Of a stretch of 64,000 nucleotides of DNA, positions 1 through 10,345 are shown one piece after another. Each line of letters starts with the position of its first letter. Positions within the stretch are counted from its first letter, which is position 1. This DNA is from Acinetobacter ursingii DSM 16037 = CIP 107286. GTDB lineage: Bacteria; Pseudomonadota; Gammaproteobacteria; Pseudomonadales; Moraxellaceae. The stretch is from the NCBI RefSeq assembly GCF_000368825.1, contig NZ_KB849717.1, positions 424,726 to 488,725 of the forward strand, given 5' to 3'. The translations under genes were made by a program, and so were the position numbers. The notes under the pieces are model-generated. The model was not told the origin of the DNA. It did not search any database and was given only the letters and a program-made list of their open reading frames with translations.

Positions 1-199
1 ATAAATGGTTCATCAATGTAGATTTACCTACATTTGGTCGCCCAACAATCGCAACAAAACCGCTTCTAAAGTCAGCAGGAATGGTGACACCTTCGTCACT
101 AAAGAATTGATCAATCAGTTGATTAGCCTGATTTTCATTGTCACGAATTTCAGGATTTTCATTTGAATCTGGATTGACTTGATCAGAATGCATGGACAT
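1..199 (-). CDS. era: GTPase Era, N-terminal part (cut by window edge)
   Basis: Era is a GTPase that binds 16S rRNA and assists 30S ribosome maturation. Translating the minus strand from an ATG at 199 gives an acidic, Asp/Asn-rich leader of about 45 residues and then the G1 P-loop GRPNVGKST, preceded by FVAIVG as in Era. Only about 66 residues are visible. The start lies 5 bases after the rnc stop, and the rnc-era pairing is the standard arrangement, so the two are surely co-transcribed. A second ATG at 193 could be the start instead. The leader is longer than the very short one of E. coli Era. Confidence 0.9.
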   Translation of the reverse strand, partial: MSMHSDQVNPDSNENPEIRDNENQANQLIDQFFSDEGVTIPADFRSGFVAIVGRPNVGKSTLMNHL

Positions 200-204
200 G
201 CAGG

Positions 205-897
205 CTATTGCTCCAATAACTTTAATATTTCTGCCGCCGCTGCCTGTTCGGCAAAACGTCGGCTTGATCCCTCACCTACAATATTGGGTAGCCCCGCTAC
301 CGAACATTGCACTTTAAAATGCTGATGAGGTGCATCACCTTGAATATCTACAACCTCGTAAACAGGGAGAGGTTTTTTACGTGCTTGTAGATACTCTTGT
401 AAACGCGATTTAGGATCTTTGAGCTGATCACTTGGCTCGATATGATCCAGATAAGGCGTATACCATTTTAAAACGATACTTTTTAATAACTCTAAATCAC
501 CACTGTCGACATAAATTGCTCCAATAATCGCCTCTACAGTATCGGCTAATATGGATTCACGGTGATGACCACCCGATTTTAATTCACCTGTGCTTAATAT
601 TAAACACCGGCTAAGTTTCAAATCGTTTGCAATTTTGCCTAAAGCTTCCTGTCGTACCAGTGTAGCACGCATACGGGTAAGCCGACCCTCATTTTCATGC
701 GGATAGGTCTGATATAAATAATTGGCAATGATCATGCCAAGTAATGAATCGCCTAAAAACTCCAGACGCTCATAATTATGTTTGTGACTGACAGATCGGT
801 GTGTTAAAGCAAGCTGAAGTAAATCAGCTTGCTGAAACTGGTAACCAATCCTGCTCGGTAATCGAGGATCACTTAGCTTGGACTGACCTTTGATCAA
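205..897 (-). CDS. rnc: Ribonuclease III
   Basis: Double-strand-specific endoribonuclease that processes rRNA precursors and some mRNAs. The 230-residue length is normal. The RNase III signature ERLEFLGDS is at residues 43-51, with the second acidic site in [10 protein letters not shown]; the C-terminal third (from about residue 160) is a double-stranded-RNA-binding domain ending in the typical Ala-rich helix. The start appears to be TTG (MIKGQSK...), since no ATG lies near the conserved N-terminus. The gene overlaps the end of the upstream DUF4845 gene by 29 bases, which suggests translational coupling within the lepA-lepB-rnc-era operon. Confidence 0.97.
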   Translation of the reverse strand: MIKGQSKLSDPRLPSRIGYQFQQADLLQLALTHRSVSHKHNYERLEFLGDSLLGMIIANYLYQTYPHENEGRLTRMRATLVRQEALGKIANDLKLSRCLILSTGELKSGGHHRESILADTVEAIIGAIYVDSGDLELLKSIVLKWYTPYLDHIEPSDQLKDPKSRLQEYLQARKKPLPVYEVVDIQGDAPHQHFKVQCSVAGLPNIVGEGSSRRFAEQAAAAEILKLLEQ

Positions 898-1243
898 AAT
901 TTTTCTCGAATGTTAGAACTAAATCAATATTTAATAAGAAAGGTTTTCTTATTTCGTACTTCTTGCTGACGTTTAAACCATTGTTTGTGGTCACTTTGGC
1001 AATATCCTTGAAGTGTAAATCACGGATATTGTTCATGTCCAAACGCTGGTCCATTTGCATATCGAATTTGGCAGGTGTGATATCTGAAGCGCTATTTTGG
1101 ATGAGCTCCTCAATTTGACTATCAATCACTCGGTCATCCCAATAAGCTGGCCAGATTGCAACGGCAGCCTTGACTGCCAGTGCAAATAAAATTACCCCAA
1201 ATAAAATGGCTAAATACGAAGCGCCTTGTTGAGACTTACGCAT
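869..1243 (-). CDS. DUF4845 membrane protein
   Basis: Small protein of 124 residues with one N-terminal membrane segment (about residues 9-31, including YLAILFGVILFALAVKAAVA) and a soluble tail, probably periplasmic. Its place between lepB and rnc and its pattern match the DUF4845 family of gammaproteobacteria, which has no established function. A possible Shine-Dalgarno AGGAA precedes the ATG. It overlaps rnc at its 3' end. Membership in the operon is clear; the function is unknown. Confidence 0.85.
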   Translation of the reverse strand: MRKSQQGASYLAILFGVILFALAVKAAVAIWPAYWDDRVIDSQIEELIQNSASDITPAKFDMQMDQRLDMNNIRDLHFKDIAKVTTNNGLNVSKKYEIRKPFLLNIDLVLTFEKNFDQRSVQAK

Positions 1244-1266
1244 TTGTAATATTCCTAATCGTGTTT

Positions 1267-2094
1267 TTAGTCAATTTTCCCATTTCGACTGAACGATGGA
1301 ATCTTAAAGCCTGGCTCTTTATGCATCCAGATATAAAAAGCTCGACCTGTTAAGTTTTCCTCAGGAACGAATCCCCAAAAACGGCTATCTGCACTTTGGT
1401 CTCGATTATCGCCCATCGCAAAATAATGCCCTTTTGGAACAGTCACTTCCCAATATAAACCATCTTGATTCGAATATTTACCATTTTCTATATAATTGAT
1501 GAACGGCGCTTGACGAGCAATATTCACCCCTTCAAGTTCACGCATTAGATGGGTGTGAGTTCCCAAGGTTTCTTTGTGATAAATCGAGGTTGGTGTATCC
1601 AAAATATCTTTTTCACGATGAAATTCGGTCGCAACTTTTGGTACTTTTTGACCGTTAATCGTCAACTCACCGTGATCATAGACAATATGATCGCCTGGTA
1701 AACCGACCACACGTTTAATATAACTAATCGTTGGTTGTGGTGGATAACGGAATACAATGACATCACCACGTTCAGGCTCTCCGACATCAATAATTTTCTT
1801 ATTGATGATCGGCAAACGCACACCATAGTCAAATTTGTTAACTAAGATGAAATCACCTGTTTCTAGTGTTGGTACCATCGAATCCGAAGGGATATTAAAT
1901 GGCTCGTACAAAAAAGAGCGCAAAATGAGTACCACCGCCAGCACAGGCCAAAAGTCATATGCCCATGTGATCAGAAAATTTTCATTTTCACGTCCTTTCG
2001 TTGCGCGCTGTTTAAGCACCAATTTATCGAGTAACCATACGATAAAAAATAACAGCGTGACTGGAACGAGAATCAAATTAAAATCAAAATCCAC
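1267..2094 (-). CDS. lepB: Signal peptidase I
   Basis: Inner-membrane serine protease that removes signal peptides from exported proteins. The 275-residue protein has two N-terminal membrane segments (about 6-24 and 46-62). The catalytic Ser is in PSDSMVPTL (Ser72) and the catalytic Lys in YIKRVVGLPGD (Lys127); the family box GDNRDQSADSR lies near the C-terminus. All hallmark residues of the Ser/Lys dyad are present. It sits 63 bases downstream of lepA in the same operon. Confidence 0.98.
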   Translation of the reverse strand: MDFDFNLILVPVTLLFFIVWLLDKLVLKQRATKGRENENFLITWAYDFWPVLAVVLILRSFLYEPFNIPSDSMVPTLETGDFILVNKFDYGVRLPIINKKIIDVGEPERGDVIVFRYPPQPTISYIKRVVGLPGDHIVYDHGELTINGQKVPKVATEFHREKDILDTPTSIYHKETLGTHTHLMRELEGVNIARQAPFINYIENGKYSNQDGLYWEVTVPKGHYFAMGDNRDQSADSRFWGFVPEENLTGRAFYIWMHKEPGFKIPSFSRNGKID

Positions 2095-2157
2095 AAAACC
2101 TCACTCGCAGCTCAGCTGCTCGTTTTTCGGCAAGATAAAGCAATGCTTTACCTCATC

Positions 2158-3975
2158 TTATCTATCGACTTTTAATACAGCTAAGAACGCTTCTTGTGGG
2201 ATTTCAACACTACCCACCTGTTTCATGCGTTTCTTACCTTCTTTTTGTTTCGCAAGTAATTTCTTCTTACGCGATACGTCACCACCATAACATTTCGCCA
2301 AGACGTTTTTACGCATCGCTTTAACAGTAGAGCGAGCAATCACCTGCGCACCGATCGCCGCCTGAATCGCCACATCAAACATTTGACGTGGAATCAGATC
2401 TTTCATCTTTTCAACCAGTGCAATACCACGATGACGCGCATCCTGACGGTGACAGATCATGGCCAAAGCATCGACCTTTTCACCATTAATTAATACATCA
2501 ACCTTAACCAGAGATGAACTTTCAAAACGCACAAAGTTATAATCCAACGATGCAAAACCACGCGAACACGATTTCAATTTATCAAAGAAATCCATCACCA
2601 CTTCTGCCATCGGAATTTCAAAAGTCACTGAAACCTGATTGCCTAAAAATTTCATATCCTTTTGCACACCACGACGTTCGATACACAAGGTCATGACATT
2701 GCCCAGATATTCCTGAGGAACAAGAATATGACATTCTGCAATCGGTTCACGCAAATCTTCAACCAAACTCCCATCTGGCATTTTAGATGGGCTGTCGATA
2801 TAGATGGTATCGCCTTTTTTAGTTACAGCTTCATATACCACCGTAGGTGCAGAGCTAATCAGATCTAGATCATACTCACGCTCTAAACGTTCTTGTACGA
2901 TTTCCATGTGCAGCATACCCAAGAAGCCGCAACGGAAGCCAAAACCAAGCGCATCTGAACTTTCAGGTTCAAAGAACAAAGCAGAATCATTAATTTGTAG
3001 TTTTTGTAATGCTTCTCGGAATGGTTCAAAATCACTGGAATCAATCGGAAATAAGCCTGCGTACACCTGTGGTTTAACCTTTTTAAAACCTGGTAAAGTC
3101 GCAACTTCAGGTGTTGAAGATAAAGTGATGGTGTCACCCACTGGCGCACCAAAAATATCTTTAATCCCCGCAATCACGAAACCAACTTCACCCGCTTCAA
3201 GGATATCTGTTTCGGTATGTTTCGGATTAAACACCCCCACAGAAGTTACAGGATGGACCTGACCTGTGGATTTGACCAACATTTTGTCGCCTTTACGAAT
3301 ACGTCCTTGCTTGATCCGTACCAAAGACACAACGCCCAGATAGTTATCGAACCATGAGTCGATAATCAAGGCTTGTAAAGGTGCTTCACGATCACCTTCT
3401 GGAGGCGGGATCACATCGACTAAACGTTCAAGTACCCCTTCTACGCCCAAACCTGTTTTTGCAGAGCAGGTGGGTGCATCCGTCGCTTCAATCCCGATGA
3501 TTTCTTCAATTTCATGAATGACGCGTTCAGGTTCAGCCTGTGGTAAATCAATTTTGTTTAAAATGGGAAGAACTTCTAATCCCTGCTCAATCGCGGTATA
3601 ACAGTTTGCAACTGACTGTGCTTCTACACCCTGCGCAGCATCGACGACCAATAATGCACCTTCACAAGCAGCAAGTGAGCGAGAAACTTCATAAGAAAAG
3701 TCAACGTGCCCTGGTGTATCAATGAAGTTCAGTTGATATTCCTGACCATTTGGATGCGTATAATACAGTGTGACCGATGCCGCTTTAATGGTAATCCCAC
3801 GTTCGCGTTCAAGCTCCATTGAATCCAAGACCTGAGCCTGCATTTCACGGTCTTGTAAACCACCACACATCTGAATAAAACGGTCAGCCAAAGTTGACTT
3901 GCCGTGATCGATGTGAGCAATGATCGAAAAGTTACGAATATTTTTGATATCAACGGATTTTTTAGCCGACGCCAT
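2158..3975 (-). CDS. lepA: Elongation factor 4 (LepA)
   Basis: Ribosome-associated translational GTPase. It has 605 residues, the normal length, with G1 AHIDHGKST near residue 20, switch region RGITIKAA, G3 DTPGH and G4 NKIDLP. The C-terminal LepA-specific domain is intact and ends with the usual basic stretch ([19 protein letters not shown]). It is the first gene of the lepA-lepB-DUF4845-rnc-era block; the promoter should lie in the 225-base gap upstream (3976-4200), where I see no other gene. Confidence 0.99.
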   Translation of the reverse strand: MASAKKSVDIKNIRNFSIIAHIDHGKSTLADRFIQMCGGLQDREMQAQVLDSMELERERGITIKAASVTLYYTHPNGQEYQLNFIDTPGHVDFSYEVSRSLAACEGALLVVDAAQGVEAQSVANCYTAIEQGLEVLPILNKIDLPQAEPERVIHEIEEIIGIEATDAPTCSAKTGLGVEGVLERLVDVIPPPEGDREAPLQALIIDSWFDNYLGVVSLVRIKQGRIRKGDKMLVKSTGQVHPVTSVGVFNPKHTETDILEAGEVGFVIAGIKDIFGAPVGDTITLSSTPEVATLPGFKKVKPQVYAGLFPIDSSDFEPFREALQKLQINDSALFFEPESSDALGFGFRCGFLGMLHMEIVQERLEREYDLDLISSAPTVVYEAVTKKGDTIYIDSPSKMPDGSLVEDLREPIAECHILVPQEYLGNVMTLCIERRGVQKDMKFLGNQVSVTFEIPMAEVVMDFFDKLKSCSRGFASLDYNFVRFESSSLVKVDVLINGEKVDALAMICHRQDARHRGIALVEKMKDLIPRQMFDVAIQAAIGAQVIARSTVKAMRKNVLAKCYGGDVSRKKKLLAKQKEGKKRMKQVGSVEIPQEAFLAVLKVDR

Positions 3976-4200
3976 AGATTACTCTGAAAAAAAGTACATC
4001 TCTAAATGCAATACTTCATACAGTATGCAAGATGTAAAAGGACTGTCCTAAATTGCTGCACAGTATAAGCAACCCCAGATTAAAAATATAGTGCGATCAT
4101 TCTGCTTTTAAAACTATTCATGTAATCCTCACAAAATGCGCTCTGAGTATTGATGAAACCCTTTGAAAAGACTGAAGCAAAGGCAAATGAATCCATTTGC

Positions 4201-4650
4201 TTAGTCATAATTCACGGTAAAATCGATCGGATTGACTTCCTGAGCTAAAGGTTGGTAGGTTTGGGTAAAGGTGGGTGACATCCGTTTTGGCCGACCTGTA
4301 CTAATTTCAACACAAGCCCATTTAGTTTTTCCAACAAATAAGACACTTTGATCTTTAGGACGATAAAACACGTACTGTCGGGATAAATACAAACTATCAA
4401 TCGCATCTAGCCATGTACGTAGTATGATTTCCTCTCCTTCAAAAGCAGCTTTTCGATACTGTACGTGGTGTTCTACAGCCACCATAGCATGATTCATTTC
4501 CAAATATTGTTTGAGACCCAAGCCTAATCGCTCGATATGTGCTGTTGCGACATCCTGCATCCACTGGACATATCTGACATTGTTCACATGCCCCAATTGA
4601 TCAATATGCTCAGGATTTACCGTTAATTTTAAATCAAAAATTGCACTCAT
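4201..4650 (-). CDS. Acyl-CoA thioesterase, 4HBT hotdog family
   Basis: Likely hydrolyses acyl-CoA thioesters; the substrate is not predictable from sequence. The protein of 149 residues shows the 4-hydroxybenzoyl-CoA thioesterase pattern: HIDQLGHVNNVRYVQWMQDV near the N-terminus (the catalytic-acid region) and a long helix followed by five strands. I prefer the ATG at 4650 (MSAIFDLKL) because homology begins there; an upstream in-frame ATG at 4686 would add 12 unlikely residues. It is transcribed divergently from the glutamine-synthetase-like gene. Confidence 0.85.
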   Translation of the reverse strand: MSAIFDLKLTVNPEHIDQLGHVNNVRYVQWMQDVATAHIERLGLGLKQYLEMNHAMVAVEHHVQYRKAAFEGEEIILRTWLDAIDSLYLSRQYVFYRPKDQSVLFVGKTKWACVEISTGRPKRMSPTFTQTYQPLAQEVNPIDFTVNYD

Positions 4651-4748
4651 TTGCCAAAAGCTATTTATATAAAAAGTTACGCACATTTTACGTTACTTCC
4701 CAATCTGATTCATCTAGGATTTTATACACGATCCCAGCCTAGGTTTTT

Positions 4749-6179
4749 ATGATGAGTAGCCTGAATATTTCAAAACAACATGCGGATGATATGTTTTATA
4801 AAAACAATCCATTTAAACCTAAATCCAATTTTATTTCTAAAGCAATAAATCCTACAGACAAACTTAACTTTGAAGATGAAGTCCAACTATATTTAGAAAA
4901 AAATCCAAACACTCAACATGTTGATATTATTTTACATGATTTAAATGGACATATTCGCGGAAAAAGAATTGATATTCAGATGCTAAAACAGCTTCACAAG
5001 GGTTGTTACTTCCCACTTTCAATTTATGCGATGGATTTAGATGGAAAAGTCGTTGAAGAAACTGGACTAGGTAAATATATCGGTGAACCTGATTATTTAT
5101 GTCTTCCCATCTTGGGAAGTTTAAAGCCTTGTCCCATTCAGCCTGAATCAAATGCTCAGGTTTATTTGACGATGCGAGAACAAGACGGGACTGCATGTGG
5201 TTATGAACCTCGTAATATCTTAAGCAAACTTTTGACAGAATGTAATGAACAAGATTACTTTCCCGTCATTTCAGCGGAACTTGAGTTTTATTTATACCCA
5301 TCAGATGCAAAAGCTGATGGATATACTTTTGCCAGTCAATGCTTTGATATGAACGCACCCGATGATTATCAAGCTCTACTCGATGAAATAGAACATATTG
5401 CCAATTTGCAAGGCATTCAAATTGTTTCGATTGTTTCAGAGTCAGCCGCAGGTCAATATGAAATAAATATTCCACACAGTGCCGATGTTTTAAAGATCTG
5501 TGATCAAGTAATGTCGCTGAAACGTATCGTTAAGCAAGTCGCCAAACGCCATCATCTCCACGCCAGTTTTCTAGCCAAACCAGACCTGAACCAAGCAGGG
5601 AGCGGCATGCACTTTCATGTGAGTTTATGCAATTCACTTTTAAATAATTATTTTAGTTCACATGACCTTCATCAACCCTCTCCAACGTTGTTAAAAGTGA
5701 TAACGGGGTTGATTGAACTTATGCCAGCATCTATGGCGATTCTTGCACCAAATATTAATTCCTACCGTCGCTTTCAAATCGGACAACACGTGCCGCTTGA
5801 AGCAAACTGGAATGTTAATAACCGTAATGTCGCCATACGTTTGCCCTGTTCTGATCAACAAAATCAGCGTTTTGAATATCGGGTCGCAGGTGCAGATTGC
5901 AATCCTTATTTAACTGTTGCAATCATTCTTACAGGACTCCTTTACGGTCTTAACCATAGCTTAGAAATAAAAAAACCATCCCACTTATTAAAATATCCAG
6001 ATGATCATATTTTTCTACCACATAATCAGCTAGATGCACTTAATCAATTTAAACATCAGTCATTTATTCAAAAAACATTAGGCAAAGATTTTTGTGAACT
6101 GTGGCATACATTAAAATTAGCGGAGCATCAGTGTATTTATAATAAGATGACTTTATCTGAAAAAAATTGGGATATTTAA
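4749..6179 (+). CDS. Glutamine synthetase family protein, gamma-glutamylpolyamine synthetase-like
   Basis: ATP-dependent ligase that probably attaches glutamate to an amine such as putrescine, as PuuA does. The 476-residue protein has the GS fold motifs: AELEFYLYPSD (metal-binding Glu), GSGMHFHVSL (ammonia/ATP region), NINSYRRF and the C-terminal FEYRVAGADCNPYLTVA. The length matches PuuA (about 470) better than housekeeping GlnA, and the GlnA adenylylation-site sequence is not evident. No puu pathway neighbours are present, so the substrate is uncertain. Two adjacent ATG codons (4749, 4752) are possible starts. Confidence 0.85.
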   Translation: MMSSLNISKQHADDMFYKNNPFKPKSNFISKAINPTDKLNFEDEVQLYLEKNPNTQHVDIILHDLNGHIRGKRIDIQMLKQLHKGCYFPLSIYAMDLDGKVVEETGLGKYIGEPDYLCLPILGSLKPCPIQPESNAQVYLTMREQDGTACGYEPRNILSKLLTECNEQDYFPVISAELEFYLYPSDAKADGYTFASQCFDMNAPDDYQALLDEIEHIANLQGIQIVSIVSESAAGQYEINIPHSADVLKICDQVMSLKRIVKQVAKRHHLHASFLAKPDLNQAGSGMHFHVSLCNSLLNNYFSSHDLHQPSPTLLKVITGLIELMPASMAILAPNINSYRRFQIGQHVPLEANWNVNNRNVAIRLPCSDQQNQRFEYRVAGADCNPYLTVAIILTGLLYGLNHSLEIKKPSHLLKYPDDHIFLPHNQLDALNQFKHQSFIQKTLGKDFCELWHTLKLAEHQCIYNKMTLSEKNWDI

Positions 6180-6190
6180 TTACTTTCAAT

Positions 6191-6236
6191 TTAAAAAAAA
6201 CCCTTTACAGGTTTATATTGTAAAGGGATTTTTTTT
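6191..6236 (+). terminator. Rho-independent terminator after the glutamine-synthetase-like gene
   Basis: Perfect stem CCCTTTACA / TGTAAAGGG with a short AT loop, preceded by a run of A and followed by a run of T, so it can act in both directions. Confidence 0.9.
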
Positions 6237-6289
6237 AAGATGAAAATAAAATATTTCATCATTATTTAGATGCTTTATTGTTTAGATAC

Positions 6290-6322
6290 TTTTTTATTTC
6301 TCCCACATAGAGAAATAAAAAA
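6290..6322. repeat. AT-rich perfect hairpin between convergent genes
   Basis: Thirteen-base perfect arms (TTTTTTATTTCTC and its complement) around a 7-base loop. It lies between the convergent glutamine-synthetase-like and degP-like genes and may terminate the latter. The core resembles the centres of the two repeats at 17881 and 19731, but the terminal arms found there are not clear here. Confidence 0.7.
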
Positions 6323-6345
6323 CACTTATCAAAGCAGCCTAATGA

Positions 6346-7728
6346 TTATTTAATTCTCAAGCCCAACATCGCACGTTGTCCCTGACGAATAATAGAGACT
6401 CGTACCACTGTATTTTTAGGTAACGCAGCAACAGCTTTACTAAAATCACCTGTATTTAAAATACTGGTATTATTAATTTGAGTAATCACATCACCTGAAA
6501 TAATATTGGACTGCGCAGCCAAGCCGCCACGTGTCACATCTTCAACCAAAATACCGCCACGAACATCCAGACGTGATTGTTCAGCTGCTGTCAGGTTTCG
6601 AATTGCCATTCCTAATACTGGACCATTTTGTTGCGTCGCACGCTCTGAGGTTGCTGGCGTATCATCTGGCGCAGTGGTTAAAGTCGCAGAAATATTACGA
6701 GGTTTGCCATCACGCAGTATTTCTAACTGAATCGTCTGTTTTGGCATGGTGCGATTCAAATAGTTTAATAAATCTGAGGTGCGTGAAATTGGGGAACCAT
6801 TATATTTCATAATGATATCACCCGCTTTTAATCCCGCTTTGGCAGCTGGTGAATCTGGGGCAACCTGATTGATGAGCGAACCTTCTGGTCGCGGTAAGTT
6901 ATAGGCATCAGCTAGATTACGATCGATATCCTGTAACATTACGCCTAAATACGAACGTGTGACTTTTCCTGTAGTTTTAAGCTGTTGTACCACATCCATC
7001 GCCACATCAATCGGAATGGAAAATGATAAGCCCATATATCCTCCCGTACCACTAAAAATACGAGAATTCACACCGACGACTTCACCGCGTTGGTTAAATA
7101 ATGGGCCGCCTGAGTTACCCGGATTTAAAGCCACATCGGTTTGAATGAATGGAACTGAGGTTTCACCCTGCATATTTCGTGATTTGGCACTGACAATACC
7201 TGCTGAAGCAGAATAATCAAAACCAAATGGTGAACCAATGGCAAGCACAGGCTCACCCACTTTCAATTGATCAACATTGCCTATTTTCAAGGAAGGATAA
7301 TTAGTTCCATCGACTTTAAGTAATGCCACGTCAGTACGCTCATCACTTCCAATCACTTTTGCATCAATTTCACGTCGATCCTGCAAGGTCACGGTAATAC
7401 GTGAAGCATCTTCAACGACGTGATGATTGGTAAGTAGATATCCATCCTTACTAATAAAAAAGGCACTCCCGTATCCTACTTTTTCTTGTGGAGCCTGTTG
7501 TTGTGGAATGACGACTTGATTACCAAAAAAACGACGTAAAATCTCGGGCACTTGTTGCTGTAACAACTCTTCCTGAGTCATTTTTTTTACAACATTGACA
7601 CTGACCACTGCTGGGCTGGCTTGCTCGACCAGACTTGAAAAATCAACAGGGGTTGCAGCATCCGCTTGTACAGCCGCCATGGTAAAAACCATAGCATACA
7701 TTCCATTTTGTAAAGAGCGACTATTCAT
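6346..7728 (-). CDS. mucD: Periplasmic serine protease, DegP/MucD type
   Basis: Envelope quality-control protease/chaperone of the HtrA family. About 460 residues: a weak export signal, a trypsin-like domain with catalytic His in TNHHVVEDA, Asp in DERTDVALLKVD and Ser in NPGNSGGPLF, then two PDZ domains (beginning near YLGVMLQDID and GPVLGMAIRNL). The two-PDZ layout separates it from the one-PDZ protease at 24885. Start choice: an ATG at 7728 or an upstream GTG at 7743; neither has an obvious ribosome site. The symbol is by family resemblance. Confidence 0.93.
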   Translation of the reverse strand: MNSRSLQNGMYAMVFTMAAVQADAATPVDFSSLVEQASPAVVSVNVVKKMTQEELLQQQVPEILRRFFGNQVVIPQQQAPQEKVGYGSAFFISKDGYLLTNHHVVEDASRITVTLQDRREIDAKVIGSDERTDVALLKVDGTNYPSLKIGNVDQLKVGEPVLAIGSPFGFDYSASAGIVSAKSRNMQGETSVPFIQTDVALNPGNSGGPLFNQRGEVVGVNSRIFSGTGGYMGLSFSIPIDVAMDVVQQLKTTGKVTRSYLGVMLQDIDRNLADAYNLPRPEGSLINQVAPDSPAAKAGLKAGDIIMKYNGSPISRTSDLLNYLNRTMPKQTIQLEILRDGKPRNISATLTTAPDDTPATSERATQQNGPVLGMAIRNLTAAEQSRLDVRGGILVEDVTRGGLAAQSNIISGDVITQINNTSILNTGDFSKAVAALPKNTVVRVSIIRQGQRAMLGLRIK

Positions 7729-7985
7729 GTAACACGAACTCACACACTAGTTTTAGGTTAGACCCAATTGTTTTAGCACAACTTTTTCTATATTTCCGTA
7801 ATAATATGTTTATTATTTCCAGAATAAAAAAATTGCGATTATTCCATTAAATTTTCTCTATTTTGATCATTCAAATTTTTAAAAACTGAAAGTTTATTGA
7901 AAATTCGACTTAGATTTAAGCATATAGAGTCTTGCCTTTTCTTAAAAAAAAGCGTGTTATTAGCAAACTTTTTGTAAATTAGCTG

Positions 7986-9626
7986 ATGGACATGTCTGAT
8001 TCAAACACAACTCATCATTTTGATGTGATCATTGTGGGGAGTGGCGGCGCTGGGTTAAGCCTTGCTTTGTCATTACCAAGTCATTACAACATTGCGGTTT
8101 TAGCGAAATCCTCCCTGACTGAAGCCAGTACTTTTTATGCACAAGGCGGTGTTGCAGCGGTACTAGATGAAACTGATTCTATTCAACAGCATATTGATGA
8201 CACGATGATTGCAGGTGCACATTTATGTGAACTTGATGCAGTTAAACAAACAGTTGAAGGTGGTCGATCATCGGTTGATTTTCTGTTAAATCATGGTGTT
8301 GAATTTACCCTTGATGAAGAAGATCAGCTTCATCTCACACGTGAAGGCGGACATTCACAGCGCCGAATTATTCATGCAGCAGATGCAACAGGCAAAGCAA
8401 TTTCTACCACATTGGTACAACGTGCCAAAGAACAAAAAAATCTGACTATTTTTGAAAATTACATCGCGATTGATGTCATTACATTACATAAACTAGGACG
8501 AAAAGATCAAAGTAATCGTGCTATTGGACTGTATGTGCTCGACGAAAAAACCGAAAAAGTGCATACCTTTTTAGCTCCATTTACCGCACTCGCCTGTGGT
8601 GGTGCAATGAAAGCTTATCTTTATACCTCAAATCCTGATATTGCCACAGGTGATGGGATTGCCATGGCTTATCGTGCTGGTTGTCGCGTGGCGAACATGG
8701 AATTTAATCAATTCCATCCGACCTGTTTATATCATCCGCAGGCGCGATCTTTTTTAATTACAGAAGCCATGCGGGGTGAAGGTGCATATTTACGCTTACC
8801 AGATGGTGAACGTTTTATGCTACGTTTTGATGAGCGCGCTGAACTCGCACCGCGAGATATTGTAGCCCGAACGATTGACCATGAAATTAAACGCTTGGGG
8901 ATTCGCCATGTCTGGCTGGATATCACCCATAAACCTGCGGAGTTTATTCAGGAGCATTTTCCAACACTTTATACCCGCTTACTTGAACTGGGCATTGATA
9001 TCACCAAAGATATGATTCCAGTGGTTCCAGCAGCACATTATACCTGCGGTGGTGTGGTGGTAGATGAACATAGCCAGACAGATATTGAAGGCTTATATGC
9101 CATCGGTGAAACCTCTTATACAGGTTTGCACGGCGCTAACCGTATGGCCAGTAACTCATTACTTGAATGTTTTGTCTATGGCATGAGTGCTGCGCAGGAT
9201 ATTCAAAACAAATTTGATTCCAATTTTAAATGGCCTGATGTTCCTACTTGGGATGAATCTCAGGTTACAGATGCAGATGAAGACGTTGTGATTTTACAAA
9301 ACTGGGATGAATTGCGTTCGACCATGTGGAACTATGTGGGGATCGTGCGCACCACTAAACGTCTTGAACGTGCCCTACACCGCATCGAAATGTTAAAGCG
9401 AGAAATCACTGAATATTATCAGGATTATCGGGTCAGTAAAAATCTGATTGAACTGCGAAATTTAGTGCTTGTTTCAGAAATGATTGTACGATGCGCTATG
9501 CAACGTAAAGAATCTCGCGGTTTGCACTACACTCTAGATTATCCTGAACTCGGAACAGAGCTACGCAAAACGGTACTAACTCCGCCAAGTTTTGAAGTGG
9601 AACAACCTTTAGTGAATGTAGTTTAA
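7986..9626 (+). CDS. nadB: L-aspartate oxidase
   Basis: Flavoenzyme that oxidises L-aspartate to iminoaspartate, the first step of de novo NAD synthesis. The 546-residue protein has an N-terminal FAD-binding motif ([12 protein letters not shown]), the FAD contact stretch [13 protein letters not shown], the family's HPTCLY and [10 protein letters not shown] motifs, and [19 protein letters not shown] near the C-terminus. All are typical of NadB rather than succinate dehydrogenase. It stands alone; nadA and nadC are not adjacent. ATGs at 7986 and 7992 are both possible starts. Confidence 0.97.
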   Translation: MDMSDSNTTHHFDVIIVGSGGAGLSLALSLPSHYNIAVLAKSSLTEASTFYAQGGVAAVLDETDSIQQHIDDTMIAGAHLCELDAVKQTVEGGRSSVDFLLNHGVEFTLDEEDQLHLTREGGHSQRRIIHAADATGKAISTTLVQRAKEQKNLTIFENYIAIDVITLHKLGRKDQSNRAIGLYVLDEKTEKVHTFLAPFTALACGGAMKAYLYTSNPDIATGDGIAMAYRAGCRVANMEFNQFHPTCLYHPQARSFLITEAMRGEGAYLRLPDGERFMLRFDERAELAPRDIVARTIDHEIKRLGIRHVWLDITHKPAEFIQEHFPTLYTRLLELGIDITKDMIPVVPAAHYTCGGVVVDEHSQTDIEGLYAIGETSYTGLHGANRMASNSLLECFVYGMSAAQDIQNKFDSNFKWPDVPTWDESQVTDADEDVVILQNWDELRSTMWNYVGIVRTTKRLERALHRIEMLKREITEYYQDYRVSKNLIELRNLVLVSEMIVRCAMQRKESRGLHYTLDYPELGTELRKTVLTPPSFEVEQPLVNVV

Positions 9627-9641
9627 GTTCAGAATCTCAAT

Positions 9642-9683
9642 AAAAAACGCACGAAAGCTTTATGCTTTTCGCGCGTTTTTTTA
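9642..9683 (+). terminator. Rho-independent terminator between nadB and tmk
   Basis: Long near-perfect stem of the ACGCRCGAAAGC type with a TTTAT loop, A-run before and T-run after. It can serve both convergent genes. Confidence 0.88.
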
Positions 9684-9695
9684 TATCGAAATGAT

Positions 9696-10295
9696 TTATT
9701 GTAGATGACTTAATGCTTGCTCAAAAACCAATTCAGGCGATTGAGTTGCATCGAGACGTTTTACCCGTTCTGGATATAACTGATGTAACTGTTGATAGCC
9801 TTCACGCACACGCTGAAAAAATTCGACTTTTTCCTGTTCAAAACGATCTAAAGCACCACGTTCACGCGCACGTGACATGCCAAGTTCAATAGGCGCATCT
9901 AACCAAAACGTAATATCTGGCATTTGCGAGACAAAAGTTTGATTTAAAATCTTCAGTTTTTCTTTGCTTAAACCACGTCCCGCACATTGGTATGCATAAC
10001 TGGCATCGGTAAAACGATCACTGAGCACTGTTTTACCTGCATTTAATGCGGGAACAATCACTTGTTCTAAATGCTGTGCGCGCGCTGCATAAATCAATAA
10101 AAGCTCTGTATCATGTGCCATTTTTTCTTCATGATTCACCGCGAGCAGCAAATCACGCACTCTTTCAGCCAAAGGCGTACCACCTGGTTCACGGGTCAGT
10201 ACAATTTGCTCACCTTGTCTTTCAAAATGCTCATGAATCTTTCGAATGAGCGTGGTTTTTCCCACACCTTCCGTGCCTTCAAAGCTAATGAACAT
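9696..10295 (-). CDS. tmk: Thymidylate kinase
   Basis: Phosphorylates dTMP to dTDP. The 199-residue length is standard. The P-loop FEGTEGVGKTT is at residues 5-15, followed by the DRx-type TREPGGTPLAERVRDLLL, the dTMP-site SDRFTDASYAYQCAGRG and the lid region SRARERGALDRFE. It lies downstream of mltG with a 50-base gap, the common pabC-mltG-tmk order of gammaproteobacteria. Confidence 0.98.
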   Translation of the reverse strand: MFISFEGTEGVGKTTLIRKIHEHFERQGEQIVLTREPGGTPLAERVRDLLLAVNHEEKMAHDTELLLIYAARAQHLEQVIVPALNAGKTVLSDRFTDASYAYQCAGRGLSKEKLKILNQTFVSQMPDITFWLDAPIELGMSRARERGALDRFEQEKVEFFQRVREGYQQLHQLYPERVKRLDATQSPELVFEQALSHLQ

Positions 10296-10345
10296 AATTT
10301 CTCCGTCGTTTTTGGATACGAGCTTGGGTTACAAATGTTTGGGTT

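Noticed and set aside
1835..2290. Plus-strand reading frame across lepB and lepA ends
   Set aside because: It lies antisense to two well-supported genes and has no protein-like composition.
6346..7743. GTG at 7743 as the protease start
   Set aside because: It adds five residues before the signal-like region and has no ribosome site; the ATG at 7728 is preferred, though not proven.
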